Shown here: positions 60,475 to 64,000 of the stretch, one piece after another
Position numbering within the stretch: the stretch's first letter is position 1
Layout of the letters: the number at the start of each line of letters is the position of its first letter
DNA from: Paenalcaligenes sp021793095
Lineage (GTDB): Bacteria; Pseudomonadota; Gammaproteobacteria; Burkholderiales; Burkholderiaceae_B
DNA length: 64,000 nucleotides
NCBI GenBank assembly: GCA_027317645.1
Contig: DAHVQS010000003.1
Span: forward strand, 1 to 64,000
Direction of reading: 5' to 3'
Notes under the pieces: model-generated
What the model was told of the DNA's origin: nothing
Database searches by the model: none
Seen by the model: only the letters and a program-made list of their open reading frames with translations
Program-made: the position numbers and the translations under genes

Positions 60475-61281
60475 ATGAATAAAGCAATAGAAGACGTTCC
60501 TTTTGAGCCGGTTAAAATCACGGGGGATACCCCCACCATGCGTTTATTTAGCTTGCTCGAGCAAATCGTGTCACAAGAGCGGCAGTTTTCTTTGCAGGAT
60601 TTGGTGGACAGTACCGATCTACCTAAACCCACATTGCATCGTATGCTGCAGCAGTTAGAGCAGGCCAGGATGCTGGTGCGTGATGCGGACGGCCGTCACT
60701 ACTGCATTGGTGAGCGTTTACGTCGTTTTGCCGAAAACTTATTACTCAATGACACCAAGCACGGTGCGCGCCATGCCGTTTTAAAAGCGCTGGTAGATGA
60801 GCTCGGCGAGAGCTGCAACCTGACTGCTTTATCGGGCAGTGAGGTCCTCTACCTAGACCGGGTCGAGACCGAGGCTCCCCTGCGCTTTTATCTGCGTCCA
60901 GGCTCACGTGTGCCAGTGCATTGTTCGGCCAGTGGCAAGGTGTTGCTGGCGCAAATGCCACCCGCACAGCGTCGTCGCCTACTTGCGCATGCGCCGATGG
61001 AGCAGTTCACGCCCAACACCATTCAGAGTCTCGATGAGCTCGAACAAGACTGCGAGCGTGTGCGCGAGCAAGGCTATGCCTTTGATAACGAGGAGTTCTT
61101 GCCTGGGCTCTTTTGCGTGGCCGTGTTAGTACCACGCAAAGAGGGGGGGCGTTCCAATTTAGCCATTGCCACTCAGGCACCGATCATGCGGATGACTCCT
61201 GACAAAGCCCTACAGGCACTGCCTGCATTGCGTCGCGCGGCCAGTGCGCTCATGGAAATTGAGGCTCAATACGAAAAATGA
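60475..61281 (+). CDS. IclR-family transcriptional regulator
   Basis: 268 residues. The N-terminal winged HTH (about 20-85: FSLQDLVDSTDLPKPTLHRM) precedes the effector-binding domain (about 95-260), with SGSEVLYLDRVETEAPLRF and VHCSASGKVLLAQMP. GAGGGGG lies 3-4 bases before ATG. It is divergent from pta-tauE with 134 AT-rich bases between, so it most likely regulates them. It overlaps cobT by 16 bases at the 3' end. Confidence 0.92.
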   Translation: MNKAIEDVPFEPVKITGDTPTMRLFSLLEQIVSQERQFSLQDLVDSTDLPKPTLHRMLQQLEQARMLVRDADGRHYCIGERLRRFAENLLLNDTKHGARHAVLKALVDELGESCNLTALSGSEVLYLDRVETEAPLRFYLRPGSRVPVHCSASGKVLLAQMPPAQRRRLLAHAPMEQFTPNTIQSLDELEQDCERVREQGYAFDNEEFLPGLFCVAVLVPRKEGGRSNLAIATQAPIMRMTPDKALQALPALRRAASALMEIEAQYEK

Positions 61282-63005
61282 CGTCGATTGCGGGGCACCA
61301 AGCAGCGCACAAAGTCATCTAAAAAATGGTTGTCCAGACCCTTTTCGAGATCAGCAATGAGGCTGTCTCTGTAGAGCTGACTCAGGTCTAGGCCAATACC
61401 GATGGCGCATATTTCGATGTCTTGTTGCAGGTAATGATCCACCACCTGTACCAGATGACTGGTCAGATAATGCTCGTCATTTTCTAACTGCGTCGCGCTA
61501 TCCATGGGTGAGCCATCAGACAACACAAATAGCAGTTTTCGTTCCGCATCATTTTCCAATAGTCGTTCGCAAGCCCATTCAATGGCCTCACCGTCTACCC
61601 CCTCACGGTACAGGTCTAGCTTCATGAGCGCCATCAGGTCTAAATTGGCCTGTCTCCAGCTTTGGTCTGCCTCCTTAAAAATATGGTGTTCGATTTCATT
61701 TAGGCGTCCAGGCTGTGGTTTGCGCCCGGTGGCACGCCAGCGTCTATAGGCACGGCCTCCATTCCAGGCGCCCGTGGTAAACCCCAGTACCTCAGTTTGT
61801 GCGCCCGCCCGCTCCAATGCATAGCTGAGTAAATCCAACATCAGCGTGATGGTGGTGGCATGGGCTTTCATTGAGCCCGAGCAATCCACCAAAAAAGTCA
61901 CACAGCAATCGCTGACTAAACGAGGCTGGGGCTGCCTGAATAGCCGACGCTCGGTGGGTGAGCTGACAATCTGGCTGAGTCGGCGACCATCGATGAGGCC
62001 CTCTTCTTGATCCCACAGCCACTGACTGTCTCGCTCATCCAGCAAGGCCTGCCGAATCCTCTCTACCAGCAGATTAAATTGAATATGTTGATGGCTGATG
62101 AGTGTGTTGATTTCTCGTCTATATTCGCGCAGTAAGTCATCACGCACCGTACGAGCTGGATGCGTGACGGCATCAAATTCACGGGTAAATACTTGATAGC
62201 GTCCTTGTTGCTGTTGCAGGGTCACACTTTGGGTGTGCGCCACAATATCAGCGCCCATGACCTCGTCAAAATCCATATCCAAAATCAGGGCGAAGTCATC
62301 CAATGGTTCTTGTTCGTCCTCGACGTCTTGTTTCTTTTTGTCCTCTCGCTCGGCACGTGCATTGTGGACGCTTGCAGCGACAAAATCTGCAATGTGTAAA
62401 GCGGTTTGCGCAAAATCTTCCTGCGCCTCGCGCTGGTGTTTCAGATCATAAATAAATTGCCCTAAGGGCTCAGAAAGAGCGGCCCGTGTGTGCTCTATAT
62501 AATCCTGTGTTTCAGGTAGTGGAGGCGCCTCCATGAGGCGACACCAGCACATCTGCGCGACGGTATAGAGCAAAATGCCGAGCTCACTATGGGTATGTCC
62601 TGCGTGGTGGAAACCCGCTGACCAATAATAAAAACGGGTCAGTAGGTTGTGGCGCGCACCCGGCAAATTAGCAGGTACCAGGCTCTCAGTCCGCAGCGAC
62701 TCCAGCCAGTCAAAGACCAGGCGAGCGATAGGATCCTCGGGCATCAGCTTTTGGTGTAACTCAGGGTCACTGTGTGTGATCCTGAGCGCCAAACCGTCAG
62801 CCAAACCGCGTAGGTATTGCAGCTGTTCCTTGGGCAAGGCCTGCAAGTGTGGCGCCAGGTGTACGAGAGGTTGGTTTCCACTGAAAAACCACTGTTGGCG
62901 CACGTGCACCTTGGCGTCCTTGCTGAGGGCGCGTAAAGTGGCCGCACACAGTTCGCGTATGCGACGCTGTTCGCGAAGTTCTAGGGTCGGATTGGTCATG
63001 GCCAT
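61266..63005 (-). CDS. cobT: Cobaltochelatase-type subunit CobT
   Basis: 579 residues. The N-terminal helical CobT region (about 1-230) includes a charged, acidic segment DKKKQDVEDEQEPLDDF, shorter than in Rhizobium-type CobT. The C-terminal von Willebrand A domain (about 370-560) has the MIDAS motif DCSGSM, then LSDGSPMD. Together with the AAA+ protein CobS and the large subunit CobN it forms the ATP-driven cobalt chelatase for hydrogenobyrinate diamide. It lies 5 bases after cobS. Confidence 0.92.
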   Translation of the reverse strand: MAMTNPTLELREQRRIRELCAATLRALSKDAKVHVRQQWFFSGNQPLVHLAPHLQALPKEQLQYLRGLADGLALRITHSDPELHQKLMPEDPIARLVFDWLESLRTESLVPANLPGARHNLLTRFYYWSAGFHHAGHTHSELGILLYTVAQMCWCRLMEAPPLPETQDYIEHTRAALSEPLGQFIYDLKHQREAQEDFAQTALHIADFVAASVHNARAEREDKKKQDVEDEQEPLDDFALILDMDFDEVMGADIVAHTQSVTLQQQQGRYQVFTREFDAVTHPARTVRDDLLREYRREINTLISHQHIQFNLLVERIRQALLDERDSQWLWDQEEGLIDGRRLSQIVSSPTERRLFRQPQPRLVSDCCVTFLVDCSGSMKAHATTITLMLDLLSYALERAGAQTEVLGFTTGAWNGGRAYRRWRATGRKPQPGRLNEIEHHIFKEADQSWRQANLDLMALMKLDLYREGVDGEAIEWACERLLENDAERKLLFVLSDGSPMDSATQLENDEHYLTSHLVQVVDHYLQQDIEICAIGIGLDLSQLYRDSLIADLEKGLDNHFLDDFVRCLVPRNRRHFSY

Positions 63006-63010
63006 GCACC

Positions 63011-63979
63011 TTAGTTGGTGTTGTCGGTGTGTCCTACCACGAGCTCTTCATCAAAGCAGCGTTGATACAGCTCGGCAATGATGGCATGCTCAGATTCATC
63101 ACATTTATTTAAAAACGAGACCGCAAAGGCCTGCTGTTTATCTTTAAAGATGGTGCAGTTTTCTGCCCAAGTAATCACTGTACGTGGCGACATCAGGGTA
63201 GAAATATCACCCGCAGAAAAGGCATTGCGCGTCAGATTGGCCAGGGTAACCATGGCCTCTATGTCTTTTTTATTATGAGCCTTGTCCGGGACACGCCCTA
63301 ACACGATGGCCACTTCTTCCTCAGGCTTTAAATAATTAAGATTAGCCACAATGTTCCAACGGTCCATTTGGGCTTGGTTGAGCCGATGCGTACCGTGATA
63401 CAAGCCAGCGGGATCGCCCAACCCCAAGGTATTAGAGGTTGCAAAAATGCGGAAATAGGGATGGGGATGGATGATCTTGTTCTGATCGGGCATGGTAAAT
63501 CGACCCTCTTGCTCCAGGATTTGCTGGATCACAAACATGACATCTGGACGCCCCGCATCGTACTCATCAAAGATCAGCGCAATCGGGCGCTGCAGGGCCC
63601 AGGGAATGATTCCCTCTTGAAAGGCCGTGACTTGTAGGCCTTCTTCGATCTTGATGGCATCCTTGCCAACCAGATCCAGTCTGGAAATATGACCATCCAG
63701 ATTAACGCGCACGCAGGGCCAGTTTAAACGAGCTGCGACCTGTTCGATGTGGGTTGATTTACCTGTGCCGTGGCGGCCTTGGATGAGGACACGGCGATTA
63801 TTATTAAAACCGGCCAGTAAAGATAGGGTCACCTGGGGATCAAATCGGTAGGCGGGGTCAATCGCGGGAACATATTCACTGGGCTCAGCAAAGGCCATCA
63901 CCTCTTTCATGATGCTGCTAAAGCCGAATGTTTCCTTAATTGAAATCATACGTTCTGGTTTGGATGGCATGTTTTCCAT
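63011..63979 (-). CDS. cobS: Cobaltochelatase-type AAA+ subunit CobS
   Basis: 322 residues, MoxR-related AAA+ ATPase. Walker A GRHGTGKST (about 73-81), Walker B LIFDEYDAGRPDV (about 134-146), sensor region IFATSNTLGLGD and a C-terminal helical lid. GGAGAG precedes the start. It forms the chaperone ring that, with CobT, activates CobN. The upstream neighbour is outside the window and cobN is not visible. Confidence 0.93.
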   Translation of the reverse strand: MENMPSKPERMISIKETFGFSSIMKEVMAFAEPSEYVPAIDPAYRFDPQVTLSLLAGFNNNRRVLIQGRHGTGKSTHIEQVAARLNWPCVRVNLDGHISRLDLVGKDAIKIEEGLQVTAFQEGIIPWALQRPIALIFDEYDAGRPDVMFVIQQILEQEGRFTMPDQNKIIHPHPYFRIFATSNTLGLGDPAGLYHGTHRLNQAQMDRWNIVANLNYLKPEEEVAIVLGRVPDKAHNKKDIEAMVTLANLTRNAFSAGDISTLMSPRTVITWAENCTIFKDKQQAFAVSFLNKCDESEHAIIAELYQRCFDEELVVGHTDNTN

Positions 63980-64000
63980 GATGGTTATCTCTCCGTTGGC

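Noticed and set aside
1..64000. CRISPR arrays, insertion sequences, prophage genes, toxin-antitoxin pairs, rRNA
   Set aside because: Looked for on both strands; no regularly spaced repeats, transposase or integrase motifs, or rRNA segments were found. The XRE gene lacks a toxin partner.

Overview
The window reads as an ordinary, densely packed chromosomal segment of a moderate-GC betaproteobacterium. The order mrdA-rodA, hemL-thiE-thiD-rubredoxin-yqgE-yqgF, rnb-tonB-aroE-mtgA and accB-accC-prmA-DUF3426-pfkB points to Burkholderiales, most likely Alcaligenaceae (inference from gene order and protein character; no search was run). About 70 protein genes, one tRNA-Ser(GGA) and several clear Rho-independent terminators were found. 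There is no rRNA, CRISPR array, insertion sequence, integrase or phage gene.

Layout. 0-5 kb: cell elongation and division (PBP2, RodA, FtsEX) with MutY. 5.6-7.6 kb: an OmpA-type lipoprotein, then a divergent pair made of an XRE repressor and a winged-helix regulator with a degenerate receiver, sharing a perfect 7-3-7 palindrome. 7.6-16 kb, mostly minus strand: proB, obg, rpmA, rplU, argJ, a MarR regulator, hemL, thiE and a degraded ThiD-like protein. 15.8-17.8 kb: rubredoxin, yqgE, yqgF, an acyltransferase. 17.8-26.3 kb, minus strand: apaH, lptG, mtgA, aroE, a TonB-like protein, an RNase II-family enzyme, a YqiA esterase and mpl. 26.4-33 kb: a TlpA-like thioredoxin, aroQ, accBC, prmA, a DUF3426 protein, a PfkB kinase and a glycine-zipper lipoprotein. 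33-46.5 kb: yggT, gltX, a frameshifted carboxylesterase, pmbA, an orphan TRAP binding protein, rplM-rpsI, argC, erpA, anmK, an M23 peptidase and tyrS. 46.5-51 kb: a PEBP protein, glyA, nrdR, ribD, ribE and tRNA-Ser.

The accessory-looking part is 51.2-61.3 kb. It holds a stand-alone VTC-domain protein, a small lipoprotein, a 41-codon gene behind two CTAGGG/CCCTAG inverted repeats, a complete TRAP transporter (Q-P-M order), a CobW-type GTPase, a YeiH-family exporter, a TauE/SafE sulfite exporter overlapping a short-form phosphotransacetylase, and an IclR regulator. TRAP uptake, sulfite/sulfate exporters, Pta without ackA and IclR together suggest a peripheral part of an organosulfonate (C2-sulfonate) degradation pathway, but the diagnostic enzyme Xsc is not in the window. 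The window ends in cobT and cobS, cobaltochelatase-type AAA+/VWA subunits, without cobN in view.

The strongest items for a second look are the CTAG operator array with its tiny gene, the putative sulfonate cluster, the ThiD-like protein that has lost its catalytic motifs, the phosphorylation-dead regulator/XRE pair, and the one-base frameshift in the carboxylesterase.
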